From: Cycas panzhihuaensis
Lineage: Eukaryota; Cycadophyta
NCBI GenBank assembly: GCA_023213395.1
Contig: CM041465.1
Span: forward strand, 218,185,741-218,249,740
Direction: 5' to 3'
Length of the DNA stretch: 64,000 bases
The first letter of the stretch is position 1; each line of letters opens with the position of its first letter. The notes under the pieces were generated by a model. That model was not told the origin of the DNA, did no database searches, and saw nothing but the letters and a program-made list of their open reading frames with translations. The position numbers and the translations under genes are program-made. Positions 1 to 11,720 of the stretch are shown here, piece after piece.

Positions 1-660
1 TATTTCTACATTTTCCAATACTAAAGTTTTATACAATGATGAGTTTAGAAGGGTAACTCCTTATTGCAACTTTATGTCCTATGAAATTAATCTTTCAAAT
101 GATAACCCTATGGGTTTCTTAAATATAGTTTTATATCTTGTCAATACATTGTTTAATTACTCTTATTATTGATTCATCTTGATATAAGTAATGAAGGATG
201 CTTTCATGTCCTTCTCATCATTATTTATGATATTCATTACTAATAATATTTGTGTTACTAATCAGTTAGTTTATGCTATAATTATGAGGGATATTGATGT
301 GAGATTTTTTGAGCATTAACTATGTAGTCTTTTCTATTTATAATTAGTCTATACTAGTTTAATATTCTTTGGTAGATATTATCTTTATCCTAATGTTACC
401 TATTTTTGAAGATAATTCTATAACCATCTAATTGGACTATGCCATATTATATCTCATTTGTATATAAGGCTAAAATGGGAAACTTGAGCTCACATTATCA
501 TGTCATTTTTTCCTCTACTCCTATATTGAGCCACCCAAATATATATGTCTTGGGATGTGGTTCACTCATAAGATTAAAATTCTTAACAATAACTACATAA
601 ATCAAATTGTTCTAAATCCATGGATTAAAGACTACATTAACCAAATCTTTATTAGCATGT
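1..660 (-). pseudogene. G4: Ty3/gypsy pol remnant (protease to start of RT)
   Basis: Reading the minus strand from about 650 down to the window edge gives, in order, a degenerate retropepsin segment (NNLIYVVIVKNFNLMSEPHP, then TYIFGWLN and CELKFPILALYTNEI, then YRLIINRKDYIVNAQ). It is followed by the usual run-up to a plant gypsy reverse transcriptase (YKTIFKKPIGL, then LYKTLVLENVEI). This order matches plant Ty3/gypsy pol, where the protease cleaves the polyprotein and RT copies the RNA. Several in-frame stops and a lost Asp at the expected active site show that it is dead. The rest of RT lies beyond the left edge; the gag side is cut by the copia LTR that starts near 870. Family identification is by eye and is good for the class, not for the lineage. 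Confidence 0.7.
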
Positions 661-869
661 ATCTTTATTGTAATGATTTATTTTCCCTTTCTAATATGCC
701 ATCTCTTTTCTTTAAGTTAACTAATAAAGTTTGATCATCATTACATAATTTTTTCCTTTAGTCCCTAAGCAACTCCTATTCTTCTACCTAAGCCTTCATG
801 GTTTTCCTAAGTCTCTTTCCATAATATAAATTTTAGTAATTTTCTTTCTCATTGTTAATGAACTTAGTC
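661..869. other. Unassigned AT-rich stretch
   Basis: Probably the gag-pol spacer of G4 (minus strand), but no motif could be recognised. No other feature seen. Confidence 0.4.
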
Positions 870-1304
870 AAGGTTGACTTCATATTAAGTTAATGACTCA
901 TGTAGATTAATTAGGAGATATAAAGAGATATAAGGATTAAGGATTTGATGAAAAGTCATGAGATATGACAAAAGGTCATGAGACATAATGAAGAGTCATA
1001 ACCATTGGTTGGACATACCTCTTGGGGTATTATAAATATAAACCCCATATAGGTTATCAAATCAACTAAACAAGAATAATGTATGGTGTATCAAGTTCTA
1101 ATAGGCTTGACCACTAAGGTTGAATGATCCTAATATATCATGAGACCAAGCTATATATAATATAATCAAATCTTCTTGTGTTTGACCATGGGTTTTCTCC
1201 TATAAGGATTTTCCATATAAATACCTATGTACTATTCTTTGAATGTTTGTTATATATAATCAAGATCTTGTAATTAAGGAAACATGTATGAATGTTTCTT
1301 CACA
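870..1304 (+). repeat. C0: candidate 5' LTR of an old copia element
   Basis: The right end is set by CA at 1303-1304 followed at once by TGGAATTAGAGC, a one-base variant of the initiator-Met primer site. A TATA-like TATTATAAATATAAA lies near 1029-1043, a sensible distance upstream of the end. The left end is only a guess (a TG at 875 or 894) because no second copy of this LTR is present in the window. Confidence 0.45.
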
Positions 1305-1316
1305 TGGAATTAGAGC
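1305..1316 (+). other. C0 primer binding site
   Basis: TGGAATTAGAGC differs at two places from TGGTATCAGAGC, the complement of the 3' end of plant initiator tRNA-Met that primes copia reverse transcription. It abuts the CA end of the candidate LTR. Confidence 0.5.
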
Positions 1317-1379
1317 CAACAAAGGTGCATGACTAAGGTATAATAGGTTTTGAGTCAAATCAAATAAAAGGATATTAGA

Positions 1380-1707
1380 TAACATGAATGAGATCCTTAA
1401 AGTGGTGATGTTGATTATTTATAACTATTAAGAGAATAAAATGGTGGTATATGATCATAAAAATGGAGAAAATAAGTTATTTAGGGTATGTTTTTTCTCC
1501 ATCCATGACCTCTACTAGTTGTTGACTATTATAAGAAGATGTTGAAGACTTTAAAAGAGCATAGCCTTGTCTTTACAATGTTGGATAGATGATAGGCATG
1601 CATGGCCAATTTGAGAAATGATTGCATTCATTTGGTGTAGTAAAAATAACTATTAGAAAATATTAGGCTTTATTTTTACATAATATATTAGAGTATAAGC
1701 ATGCTAG
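1380..1707 (+). pseudogene. C0 gag remnant, left half
   Basis: After the C0 primer site a short coding-like tract starts near an ATG at 1384 but is full of stops. It is assigned to gag only by position, and because its continuation on the far side of C1 shows a degraded zinc knuckle. C1 inserted at 1707/1708 and separated the halves. Confidence 0.3.
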
Positions 1708-1773
1708 TATTAGCAATAATATTTATTATTTATGTTAGATGTATGCAAAGTTACCTTGGGACTCTATGGGGCC

Positions 1774-1924
1774 TGTTAGGATACCACTCCTTAATGATAA
1801 TTACACACCAATATAATAAGCAAATAACTCCAAAAGAGCATTTGTATTGTAATACCCTTTGAGGGGGAAACCTCCCAATTACATGCAAATAATAATGATA
1901 TTTAAGATGCCATACTCTAAGGAT

Positions 1925-1970
<46 letters not shown>

Positions 1971-2180
1971 TCTATGCTTACTACTTAACCTCCTCCTTAT
2001 GCATGTGGGATATTACATGAATATATATAGTACTCAATGACCACTACACAACCTTCTATTTATGCATGTGGGATATTAAGAAAAGGGAAGAAGTAGAAGA
2101 AATAAAGATATAAGAGAGAGAAGAAGTATAAGATATAAGAGAATATAAGAGAAGGTAAGTTAGGGGTTGGATCCCTAACA
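1774..2180 (+). mobile_element. Solo LTR inserted in the C1 5' LTR
   Basis: The 407-bp insert begins TGTTAGGATACC and ends GGATCCCTAACA, a TG...CA unit with inverted termini. It is flanked by a perfect 5-bp duplication GGGCC (1769-1773 and 2181-2185). The other LTR copies lack it. It holds a (TA)n run, two copies of TGCATGTGGGATATTA about 50 bp apart and a purine-rich AGAGA tract. No internal domain is present, so it is a solo LTR left by recombination between two LTRs. Strand is arbitrary. Confidence 0.85.
1928..1967. repeat. (TA)n microsatellite in the solo LTR
   Basis: About 20 uninterrupted TA dinucleotides. Confidence 0.95.
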
Positions 2181-2413
2181 GGGCCACTCCTAACTAAATA
2201 CAACTAACTTTAGGATAAGCTAAAGTATTATTTTGTTATTTTAATTTCAAAAAAAGTGTCAGTTAAGGCAAGCTCCCACCCATCTCCTGACCTATAAATA
2301 AATGGTGCTTAATGCACCAGTGTTTTTTAACACCACCTACGAATGGAAATACAATAATATTTTTTAGCAATATGGTTTAGTCTTGTTCTACTCTACTCCC
2401 CACCTACTTCATT

Positions 2414-2425
2414 TGGTATTAGAGC
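2414..2425 (+). other. C1 primer binding site
   Basis: TGGTATTAGAGC, one base from the plant initiator tRNA-Met complement, lies two bases after the end of the C1 5' LTR. This spacing is normal for copia elements and fixes the orientation of C1. Confidence 0.8.
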
Positions 2426-3222
2426 TATTCAATGACATATGATAAGAGTTATTTAATTATATTTATATTATTTTTTTAATAGTTTTACATATATTATGTT
2501 CAAATATTTAAAATATTGTTAGTTTTTTCATATTTTTATCTTGTACGATCAAATACATTCATTTTTTTTTTAGATTTCTGCAACTATAGTTGGCATACAT
2601 AGCCCAACATCCTCTTAGAGAATTTATATCTATGTTTTAATTAATATTTTACAAGATTTTAATCATTTTTCAATATTTTTTTTAGGTTTTTCTACTTAGA
2701 TAGACTTTTGTAGGCTAGTACACTCTCCACAGTTATCAAAACTATCTCAAGTAACCACTCATTTGATTCCTCATTAAGTTAGCTCTATACTAAATTTAAT
2801 TGTTTTAGATTTTGTTACCTATTCCTTTAAAAGTAAGCCCTCTCCCTATGGCTACTCAAACCTGTAGTACACCATTTCAAAATCATTTATTTTTATTTTA
2901 TTTTCTCCCAAATCTCTGTGCAACTAAATTGCAAACCTCCTAGTATCTACTTAGGGCTATTTTACAAGCTCTTTTGCCCTCTCTTCTGACCATACAACCT
3001 TCTTGTGTCGGCACACCCTCCATGGCCCCCATGTGCTAAAAACATAATTTCTAAATCATTTTTTCTCCTCTAAATCCACTGTAGCCACTATATCCTCCTT
3101 GATCGATCTTAAAAGAAATTAGTAGCTTTTAGATTATTTTTTAGTCAAATTTTCCTCCTCCTCTACACACGTGTTTATGCATTTTCATCTGCCATGTTTT
3201 CAAATTATTTTACTTATTTTTC

Positions 3223-3255
<33 letters not shown>

Positions 3256-3308
3256 TAGAGATATATATATATACATACATACATACATATATATATATAT
3301 ACATACAC

Positions 3309-3392
<84 letters not shown>

Positions 3393-3398
3393 AGAAGT

Positions 3399-3477
<79 letters not shown>

Positions 3478-3491
3478 CATATTCAGTTGGT
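2426..3491 (+). other. C1 leader, left part
   Basis: No open frame of note and no domain. AT-rich with poly-T runs, ending in a very large compound microsatellite. The leader resumes after N1 at 25771, giving a total of about 3 kb before gag, which is long for copia. Confidence 0.6.
3220..3480. repeat. Compound (TA)n/(CA)n/(TACA)n microsatellite
   Basis: About 260 bp made of TA, CA and TACA runs. A (CA)n block lies at both the left (about 3231-3255) and right (about 3440-3468) sides of a long TA core, broken once by GTATAGAAGTAG near 3388. Open frames translated from it (Ile-Tyr and Thr-His repeats) are artefacts. Confidence 0.95.
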
Positions 3492-3496
3492 TGTAA

Positions 3497-3868
3497 TGAA
3501 GGATTATAAAATGATGGAGATAGGGCATAGCATAATCACATAGTAAAAAATATTATTGTATAAACATATAAACCTTTGTATTTAATCTATGATGAGTGAG
3601 AGTATAGAAAATTTCCAAATGTAGGTGGTGTCTAAAGACACTAGGATTGCACACCCCTCCAAATATATAATTTAGAGGAGGAGGGAAAAACCTCAACCCC
3701 TAGAATTCAAACAATAATAAATTATTACATAACCTAACTCAAATTAACTTTAACCTTACCTTATACTTACATTCACATATGAGTAACCACATGTGTAAAT
3801 TGGTGGGAGTGGGGTGTGCACTCCTGGGTGAAAGGTGGGAGTAGGCTGATGATCATTAATCCCCAACA
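3497..3868 (-). repeat. N1 3' LTR
   Basis: On the minus strand it starts TGTTGGGGATTAATGATC and ends AATCCTTCA. It aligns end to end with the copy at 25394-25765 with scattered substitutions. Confidence 0.92.
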
Positions 3869-3879
3869 TTCTCCCATTT
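3869..3879 (-). other. N1 polypurine tract
   Basis: AAATGGGAGAA on the minus strand, directly before the TG of the 3' LTR; the plus-strand priming site. Confidence 0.7.
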
Positions 3880-6593
3880 AATGGTCATTATGAACAACTT
3901 TGTTTTCTCTTTAAACTTGTGAAATTTGAACTTGAATTATTTTTTGAAAATATGTATTTTAACTTAATCACTACATACTCACCTCATCCTTTTAACAATA
4001 TGTGTCATCTTATCATTGAGTGGTTCAAAAAATCTCTAAGTAAATGTAGCTTGATTTATATGAAGGCGAATAGCTACAACTCTAACTTTATCAACTAAAA
4101 CTTTGACTTTGACTTCTGAAATCTTTGTGTTGTGAGTGATTATCATATCATCAGATTTCTCTTCTTTCATATCATAAGATTTCTCCCCCTCAAATGGAAG
4201 ATCAGGTTTTTATACAACAAGATGATCATGCATTTAATTTGAATCTTCCTTGGTCTTGTCATCATAATCCACCTACTCTAGCACCTATCTCACATGCTTA
4301 ACAATATCAATGTTAGATTCATTTACTTTGAGGGTTTCTCTCCCATAAGTAGAAATTAAGATGTCCTATATGGATTTAGAAGTTGTCAGTTTATAAACTT
4401 TAGAAAACATATTATCATCTATAATACAAAATAATATTCTTAAGACTTCATTATCCTTTTTAAAGTTTTTTTAAATATTAAGATCATATTCATCTTGTAA
4501 GTACTTCTAAAGATTATTTGTAATTAAATAATTTTACATTATTTTATGCCATTATGAAAATTTATGGCCATCAAATATAGGGAACTGTATCTTATTTAGA
4601 TTGATTACCATTTGATAGAAAACTTTAGGACATAAAAAAATATGCTTTTACCAAATGAGTTTTTTATATTTCTCAACAAAATATGTGCCTTTAGAAGGAA
4701 ATAGAGAACTCAATAAATCAATAAACTTATATAATTTTAAATATACTCTTTGAAAGAACTATATAAAATTCAAATAAAAACCTTAGACATATATTATAAG
4801 TGATCAATAAGAAATGAAATAAAGTACTCCTTAAAAAAGGGTTTAGAAGATAAGCATGTTCAGATATCTTGAATACTCAAATTGAACAGCTTCAAAGATG
4901 TACTAAACAATGTTAAAATAAGGTGAAATTACACCAATTTGAAGATCAATGAAATATCTATTCAACGAAACTGATTGTTTTGAAAATGGGTTCCTGCAAG
5001 TGAAGATTTTAATGTGCCAAAGATGTAGTCATCATTTTGAGGCTTAACGAGACTTTGGGGCCCAAAATATTATGAAAATGCTAGTAAAAAACTTCTGGAA
5101 TGTTGTAAAAATGATCAATTATAGTTTAAAGAGCTGTTTAGTATATTTTCAGTTAAAAAACTTGAGAAATAATATATAGAAATATGTAATAATGATAAGT
5201 TAGAAGTTGTTATGTACCTCAACTTTGATGTCTTAGAGAACCTACAAAATAGACTCAGAATGTAATAAAAATAACTTAAAACTATAGATCTCCAAAATAT
5301 TTTTCACCAAAATCATATGGTACTCAGTTCTGAGCTATGAATCTCAAGATATTAAAGAAATTGTAAAAAGTGTCCTACCAAAGTTAATAAAATATGGAGC
5401 AAAAATAAGGCCAACTTTGACTTACTCAAACTTGTAAGATATTGAGTCAAATTAAGAAAATAGCACCTTTAAGCAGTAGTTCTCTGAATCAAGATTCCAA
5501 TGAATTTTATAGTTTTGAGATCTAATTTTCATTTGAGAAGATATAACTAAAAATGTAACTAGTACCTTTTATATAAATATGCTAAAAAACACTAAAGTGT
5601 CACTTTCACTGATTAAAATAATGATTAAAACAAATATTAAAAAATAAAATAAGTAGATGGTAATGAAGTTTGCTAAAAATAAATTGTTATAGAGTAGATC
5701 TGGATAAAAAATAATCTTTTGGTGATAAAATATAACTTGATAAAAAAGGGATTTTATGAAAATAATTTAAAAATGCTTTGAAAATGAATGATTGACTTCA
5801 AACTGATTGAAAATAGGTCAAATCAGCTCCAAATATAGCATATGACTAGTTGAAATTATACCTCAGAAAATTCTTGATGCAACAGGACTAGTTTTGTCAT
5901 AAACTAATACTCTAGTCAAGAGATATGGCAAAAATTAGCTGGGTACTCTATGCTTTAATGAAAATTTTAAAAAAAGAAAAAGAAAAAAATGTTATAAAGT
6001 TTATGAAGCCCCTTTTAAAACAAGCTAAAGGTCATATGAGAATGAATATGACCGAGGGCTTAGACTTGAGCGGGGCTAAGACTTTAAAACCCTAGATTTA
6101 AAGTATTATGTAATATAATTAATTTTTTTAAAACTTTATAATAAAAATATAAAGAAAAAAATATTTGAATAAAAAAAACAAAAGGCGCCACTGCTGTCGT
6201 GACGCCGCCACCGTCGCCGCTTGTTAAACCTATGCACGCTTACTACTACTGCTGTCTCACAGACTAACGACCACAAAATCCTTCAAGTGATGGATCTTAG
6301 AAACCACCACACAAGTTTTTAACTTTCAATATTGAGAGGTCTTTGAGGTTTCGAGGCAAAAGTAGAGATGACATGATGATGTGCTGACAGAGTTAACCAT
6401 ACGATAAATGGCTATTTGATAATCGTAGGAGTTGGTTTGCTCTAATATTGCTTATAATTTAACAACATATGGCTTATCTGTATTCGATCAAGGGTAGTAT
6501 CATGGACTTCTGTGGATATGCTTATTTTCTGGATTATATTCTCGACTTGACAAGTGCAGTGATGTTATTATTGGGGAAACATTAATGAGCTTT
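3880..6593 (-). other. N1 internal region, distal half
   Basis: 2.7 kb of AT-rich sequence with stops in every frame and no retroelement domain on either strand. A short GC-rich patch (6183-6222, GCC/GTC triplets) differs in composition from its surroundings and may be captured host sequence, but I could not identify it. Confidence 0.6.
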
Positions 6594-7148
6594 TAGGTTG
6601 TTTCCCGGCTTCCGGGAATGGATACAGAATCACCGACTCAGGTAAGTGCATGTATGTTTCTCGCATTGTCATCTCTTTCTTTTGATGAGTGTTTGCTTGC
6701 ATGTCTGCATGTGTGTGGCTTTGTGGGTGACTTTGTCGTCGTCCACACTTGTTTTAGCCTATGACGACTATAGTAGGGGCACACTCCCAGCGAATGTGGC
6801 ACCTTGGTGGCCACTTCACTTCCCGTGATCCGCCTCCTCGCTGTGATCCACTAGGTTTGCGCCACCTTCGCCCGTGTGATGACCCGTCATCGTTTGGTCA
6901 ACTTGCCACACTGGTTGAGCCCTATTTTTGCTCCTTTAGACCCGTTTGTTGGCTTGTTTGCCCCTGGGTAGGTGTTTCAGCCCCCCATTGGCCCTTTTGT
7001 CATCTACCCCCAGCCTAGGCTGGCTTGCCGGGCCTATTTTGGCCTCTGGGTTCATACCACCAGAATTTCTGCGGTACCACCGGAATATTCGCGGTACCGC
7101 GGAATTTGCGGCGGTACGACTGTTCTATTTAATTTTTTAAAATCTACC

Positions 7149-7181
7149 GTGGCAATTTCGCATTTATTGCGAAACTGCCAC
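7149..7181. promoter_or_regulatory. Inverted repeat with G-box in the U3 of the G1 LTR
   Basis: Arms of 14 bp (GTGGCAATTTCGCA and TGCGAAACTGCCAC, one mismatch) surround a 5-base loop. The right arm runs into CACGTGG, a G-box-like core. The pair lies about 65 bp upstream of the TATA-like box, a natural place for an enhancer or protein-binding palindrome. The 3' LTR copy has two or three changes in the right arm. Confidence 0.5.
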
Positions 7182-7244
7182 GTGGCTCGCGACTTGACTC
7201 TCTCCCAGCCGCGCCCTAATCGCTCACTTTAGGGTTTAGGTTGG

Positions 7245-7253
7245 CTATTTAAG
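7245..7253 (+). promoter_or_regulatory. TATA-like box of the G1 LTR promoter
   Basis: CTATTTAAG follows AGGGTTTAGGTTGG and is kept in both LTRs. It is the best candidate for the Pol II promoter that starts the genomic RNA, with U3 about 650 bp and R-U5 about 2 kb. Confidence 0.5.
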
Positions 7254-7360
7254 ACATGAATTACTCATTTTTAGAACTTTTTTGGCTCATTCTTGAATTG
7301 CTCCTCAAGGAAACATAGCTGTGCTCTACGCTTCCCTGCTATTCTGCTGCTATCACAGGA

Positions 7361-7620
7361 CCTGCATCCCTCCTACAACGCCCTGCTCTCTTTTGGTGTG
7401 GCTAGGACATTCTCCCAGCCCCTCATGCACCTTGGAGAGGGCCCCTTGGAGTGGTTCCAGTAGATCTTTGCCCAGTCCACAAGTGCTGCACCTGCGTCCC
7501 TTCTACAGCGCCCTGCTCTCTTTTGGTGGGGCTAGGACATTCTCCTAGCCCCTCATGCACCTTGGAGAGGGCCCCTTGGAGTGGTTCCAGTAGATCTTTG
7601 CCCAGGCAGTCCACAAGTGC
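7361..7620 (+). repeat. 130-bp tandem duplication in the 5' LTR
   Basis: Two adjacent near-identical units starting at 7361 and 7491, each containing CTTGGAGAGGGCCCCTTGG. The 3' LTR has one unit. This explains most of the 146-bp difference in LTR length. Confidence 0.88.
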
Positions 7621-9311
7621 TCCAAGTGCAGGTGTTTCTCTTCCAACCTCCTTAGAAGGGTCCCAAACCTGCTGCACTCTAGATCTGGGTTGATTTCTCA
7701 GCCCCTCTTCACTGCCCTTTGGCTGAGGCAAGTCTCTTGCCTCCCTCACTTAGGTATTTCTTAGTTTACATTGTTTTTCTTGTGATATTAATGCTCCATC
7801 TTGCCTACTCCTTGCTTGTCCTTGTAAGTTTGGTCCTTTTCCTTTTAGTGGGTTGTTTTGCCATTGCCTTTGTGCCTCTTGCCTGCGTTTGCTGCTCAAG
7901 GCAGTGGCGTTGAGGGTTGTCATAGGCTTTTGAGAGGAGCTGGGTGGATTCCGTACCACCTTCCACACTCCCTAAGCGGCTCTAAGCCCTCCAAAGCCTC
8001 CCTCTTGCCCCGTGCTACCCTTGGCATGCAAGCAAGGGTTCGTAGGCCCTCTTTTGGCCGCTAAAACCAGCACTGTCACAAGTTGCAGTGCTAATTTGAG
8101 GGCCTTTGTTCAGGTTTGGGCAACTTACATAAGTCCCAACCGCGGGTCTTTGCCTAACTTTCTTCCCGGCTGCCCGGCTTGCTCCTCATAGCATCCCGGT
8201 TCACCGTAGGTTTTCCTTGGACCCTCTTTGCCTCTTTGTTGTCGTTTCCAGCCCTTACTCTTGGCCTTGCCCTCGCTGCCTTGTGGCTCTTGGGAGGAGG
8301 TTAGGGCGTCATTTGTGGGAGGTGGGCCACTCCGAGGCTTTCCGGTCATTTACCTTGCTTTGGTTACTCTCTTTTGCATACTTTCATCATTGGATTGATA
8401 CTAACACATGTGTATTTAGATTCATATTTGTATTGTTTAGACGTATATTATTAGAATCTTGTATTGCATGTTAGTATCCTTCCTCTAGGAAGGGAGAAAT
8501 TGCCATTGCTTGTAGGTACTTGGGGAGCGTGGAGGATATCGTCCATTAGCCCCATTACCGGTAAGTACCCTTGTATACGTCGTACTTTCGTATTTCTTCA
8601 TTTATTATATTTTGCTTCCTTCCTTTCTTTGGCATCGCATTTATTTTTCCGGGGAAGGTAAGGGAGCCCCTTTTCAATCCGCCGCAACATCCCGCATCCA
8701 ACACGCCACGTGGAGTAGCTTGGTGCCCTTCGAGAAGGCCTTCGTCATGCACGCCCTTAGTCCAGGTGCACATCTTACTCTACCTTGCTACCTTATTTCC
8801 TTTTGGTTTCTCCTTTAGTAATTAGCACATTGGAAAATAAAAGGGAAATTTGGTCTTGCATTTGGTTATGTTTCATTTGTTTTACTATACGCATCTTTGC
8901 CATCTATAGGAAAGGTTATAGGAACCTCTCTCCTCTACCTTTCCTCTTCTCTTCTTAACCGCACAAGTCTCTGGCCTCCCGCGTTGCTTGTGTACCCGGT
9001 TAGTTTACTTTGGCACACTCTTGATTTATTTCCCTTGAATCTTCTCCTTCCCCTTCCGGCCACCCAAGGGTGGGAGGGTCCTGTCCCTAGGTCAACCCAA
9101 GTTTGCCCTATGCATCTTCACCCTTTGTCTGAAGTGGTGGAGGATCACCTGATATTAGCCATATTCCATTGTAGATCCCAAACTCGTGCTCCGGCGCACG
9201 GGGTGCTTTGCGTGGTAATTGCTTTCCTCATAGGTCTCACCTTCAGTTATTTCACCACCCACTCTTGCCACACCTATTAGTTAGGTAGCTATCCCGTAGA
9301 CGCGCATCCAC

Positions 9312-9329
9312 TGGCGACCATACTGGGGA
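9312..9329 (+). other. G1 primer binding site (Arg-like)
   Basis: TGGCGACCATACTGGGGA one base after the LTR end. It has the TGGCGAC...CTGGGGA shape reported for Tat/Ogre elements primed by tRNA-Arg. The exact tRNA cannot be fixed by eye. Confidence 0.7.
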
Positions 9330-9475
9330 CTGCCAGTAAGGGAGCTAGTTTCCGCTCTCTTCCGTTGGTTTCGCTACCTTCTTGTGATCCTTTTATACCT
9401 ATTTCGATCTCTACATTGGGCAGCCCCCAACGTGTGTGCCATTTCCTTTTCCCTAACATTGTTGGTTGATCTTAC

Positions 9476-11720
9476 ATGCGATGCTTTTCTCGTCAGTTAC
9501 GCGGTCTACCTCCATTGTTAGAAGACCCCGAGTATCGCCTTCTTCCTTCGTCAGATTCTGATCTGACTATGGAGGGATACTCTTCTGATTGGGCCTACCA
9601 CACTTCAACCTTGGAAACCCATGCTTTTCCTTCTTCTATTCCTGGGTCCACCCAAGAGGGTGATGAACCCCTTTATTACCCAAGTGACCAGCACCTCTCA
9701 CTTGATGTCCATCCCTCTACCCATGCCGTAGAAGGATCTGTTCCTCTTGAGACTTGCCACGTAGTTGGTGACTCTTATGAGGAGCATTCCGAGGAACCTA
9801 CTTTGTTCGAGGTCCCAATTACCTCTTACGAGTACGTAGGGACTCCTCTTGTTGACGTAGTTGAAGCTCTCAATGAGTGTCGCTACGCGACATGCTTGCA
9901 ACCGCGTCCTGGATGGCTTAAGGGTGCCCTTCGTGGAGGAGCCTCTTCCTCTTCCGCTCCTCCCCCTCATGCCTCATCCTCATCTACTCTTCCTTTGGCA
10001 ACAAATCCCTTTGTGCCTACACATGTGTCCCACTCACTTCCTATTCCCGTAGTGGGGGCACATGTTGTACCTTCCATTCCTCATTGAGGTCCTAATGTTT
10101 CAGGATCTCCCCGTGGTGTGTCTTTCTCTCAATTGAGGGTTAGCATACTCGTTCCTAACCAAACCAATGTGCCATCCCCTAATGTGGTGCATACCATTCC
10201 TAGTAGGCCTGCTGGTCCTACTAGCCTTCCGATCACTAGTCATATGGGAACTGCTCCCACACATCCTCAAAACCAACACGTTGATGCTTCCTTCTACATT
10301 CCCCCAGGGTATACTTCTCAACCTTGCGGGTAGGGTAGAGGAAGTCGTCTTCCGGTTTATGGGGTGGATCCGCTACACCCATATGGGATCGCCCCACCTA
10401 CAGGTGGCCCATATGGGCAAAACCCGGTTCCACATCCCTCTTGCCCATCATCCAATGCAATTCCACCCGTTGTGCCTTTGCAAGGGAACCCGACTCCCTT
10501 CCAAGGTACCTACCCCCATGCCTCTTTTCAGTAAGGGGCATTTCCTCAAAGAGGGATGGGTGTCCCACCCCCATCCGCTCCTCGTTCATTACCAACTATG
10601 ACATTCGTTGACCCTACGGTCCAGGCAAGGGCACGCCCCTTCATGGACTTTAGGTCAACCCCTCTTTCCGTTGAGGCGTTAAGGACCAAATTGCCACCTC
10701 ATCCCCCTGAAGTTCCTAGATTCGATGGAACTTCGTCGCAAGACCCGGCGGAGCATGTGCGTAGTTTTTCTATGGCATGCATCGATTACTAGGCTTACAA
10801 CCACATTTTAATGAAATTATTCCCGCGATCCTTGCAGGGCGACGCCCTCAAGTGGTTCTACCATCTCCCTGCCCATTCTATCCATTCATTCCAGCAATTG
10901 GTGGATGAGTTCATCAACTATTTTGATGTAGCCCGTCCATTCGAGAGCGGAATGAAGTCGCTTCTTTCGCTCAAACAAGGTCACGATGAGATGAATCGTG
11001 ACTTTGTGCGGCGATTTCACGACTTGCTTCACTCCACTAAGGCAACATTGCCCGAGGAGCTGAAGTGAGACCTTTTCGTCAACGCACTTCATCCCGAAGT
11101 TCATGTGGAAGTCCTCAAGATGGGGGCGACCACATGTGACTCCGTGATCGCCAAGTGTTTGGCGTTGGAGGCTATTGAGATCCAAGCTGGTCTCAAGAAA
11201 CCTCTTAAGCCCTCACAGGTAGTGAGGCACCACCTCCAACCAAGGATACCAAACCTTCACAACCTACGGTCTTCCTCTCATCCGAATGAGAGGAACTTAG
11301 ACCTCTCACATCGCCCATACGCTCATTCAGCGCACGATGAAGGAACTCAAGCTTCAAGCTCCTTCATCCCCTACATCCAATAAACAAGTCCAACAAACTA
11401 CCCAAGCTCCTCTCCCTAGGAATGGAAATGCCACCCTCTCAAGCGAGAAGGTCTGACCCTCTGCTTGAGAAGAAGTGGTGCTCCATTCATGGGGAGTGCT
11501 TCCACGACGATTCACGCTAGGGCCCGAGATCCAGAAGGATGCCCCTCGACGTGATTCTTCCCCCAAACGGGCCTCAAGGCCTAATTTGGATCAACCAGTT
11601 CACAAGAATCCGTTCCCTAAATATGGGGGACGCGATCGCAACACCCAAACCAAGAGCAATCGAAATCAAGGAAGATCGCATGATCCCCGTCCTTCCCGCG
11701 ACAAAGGGAAGGGTGCCTAG
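9476..11720 (+). pseudogene. gag: G1 gag (broken)
   Basis: Gag forms the particle that packages the element RNA. The start at 9476 gives an acidic, Ser/Pro-rich leader. The capsid domain follows at about 10700-11200 with VPRFDGTSSQDPAEHV, then LKWFYHLPAHSIHSF, then MNRDFVRRFHDLL, typical of Ty3/gypsy gag. A Cys/His cluster (WCSIHGECFHDDSR) near 11480 replaces the usual zinc knuckle. One frame is kept from 9476 to about 11400 but is cut by TGA 10085, TAG 10331, TAG 10790 (Trp in G2) and TGA 11066 (Arg in G2). It shifts frame near 11400-11540 and ends after KGKGA at a stop also present in G2. Confidence 0.85.

Larger units (their letters stand above)
1708..2411 (+). repeat. C1 5' LTR (interrupted by a solo LTR)
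   Basis: Homologous to the C1 3' LTR and to the C2 3' LTR over two blocks, 1708-1773 and 2181-2411, separated by the solo LTR. The second block has a TATA box (CCTATAAATAAATGG) and the stretch TTTTTTAACACCACCTA, shared with the other copies. It ends ACTTCA, two bases before the primer site. It starts with TA rather than the canonical TG, as do the other members. Confidence 0.8.
6599..9310 (+). repeat. G1 5' LTR
   Basis: Aligns along its whole length with the 3' LTR. The main differences are one extra 130-bp tandem copy here and a diverged patch near 7060-7120 with repeated GGTAC motifs. Numerous ATG-started short frames inside it are not conserved as proteins between the copies. Confidence 0.93.

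Noticed and set aside
3171-3528. Several overlapping open frames on both strands
   Set aside because: They only translate the TA/CA microsatellite (Ile-Tyr, Thr-His, Cys-Val repeats).
6646-9280. Many ATG frames in the G1 5' LTR, and their twins in the 3' LTR
   Set aside because: They lie in LTR sequence, are not kept in the same frame between LTRs, and show no domain.
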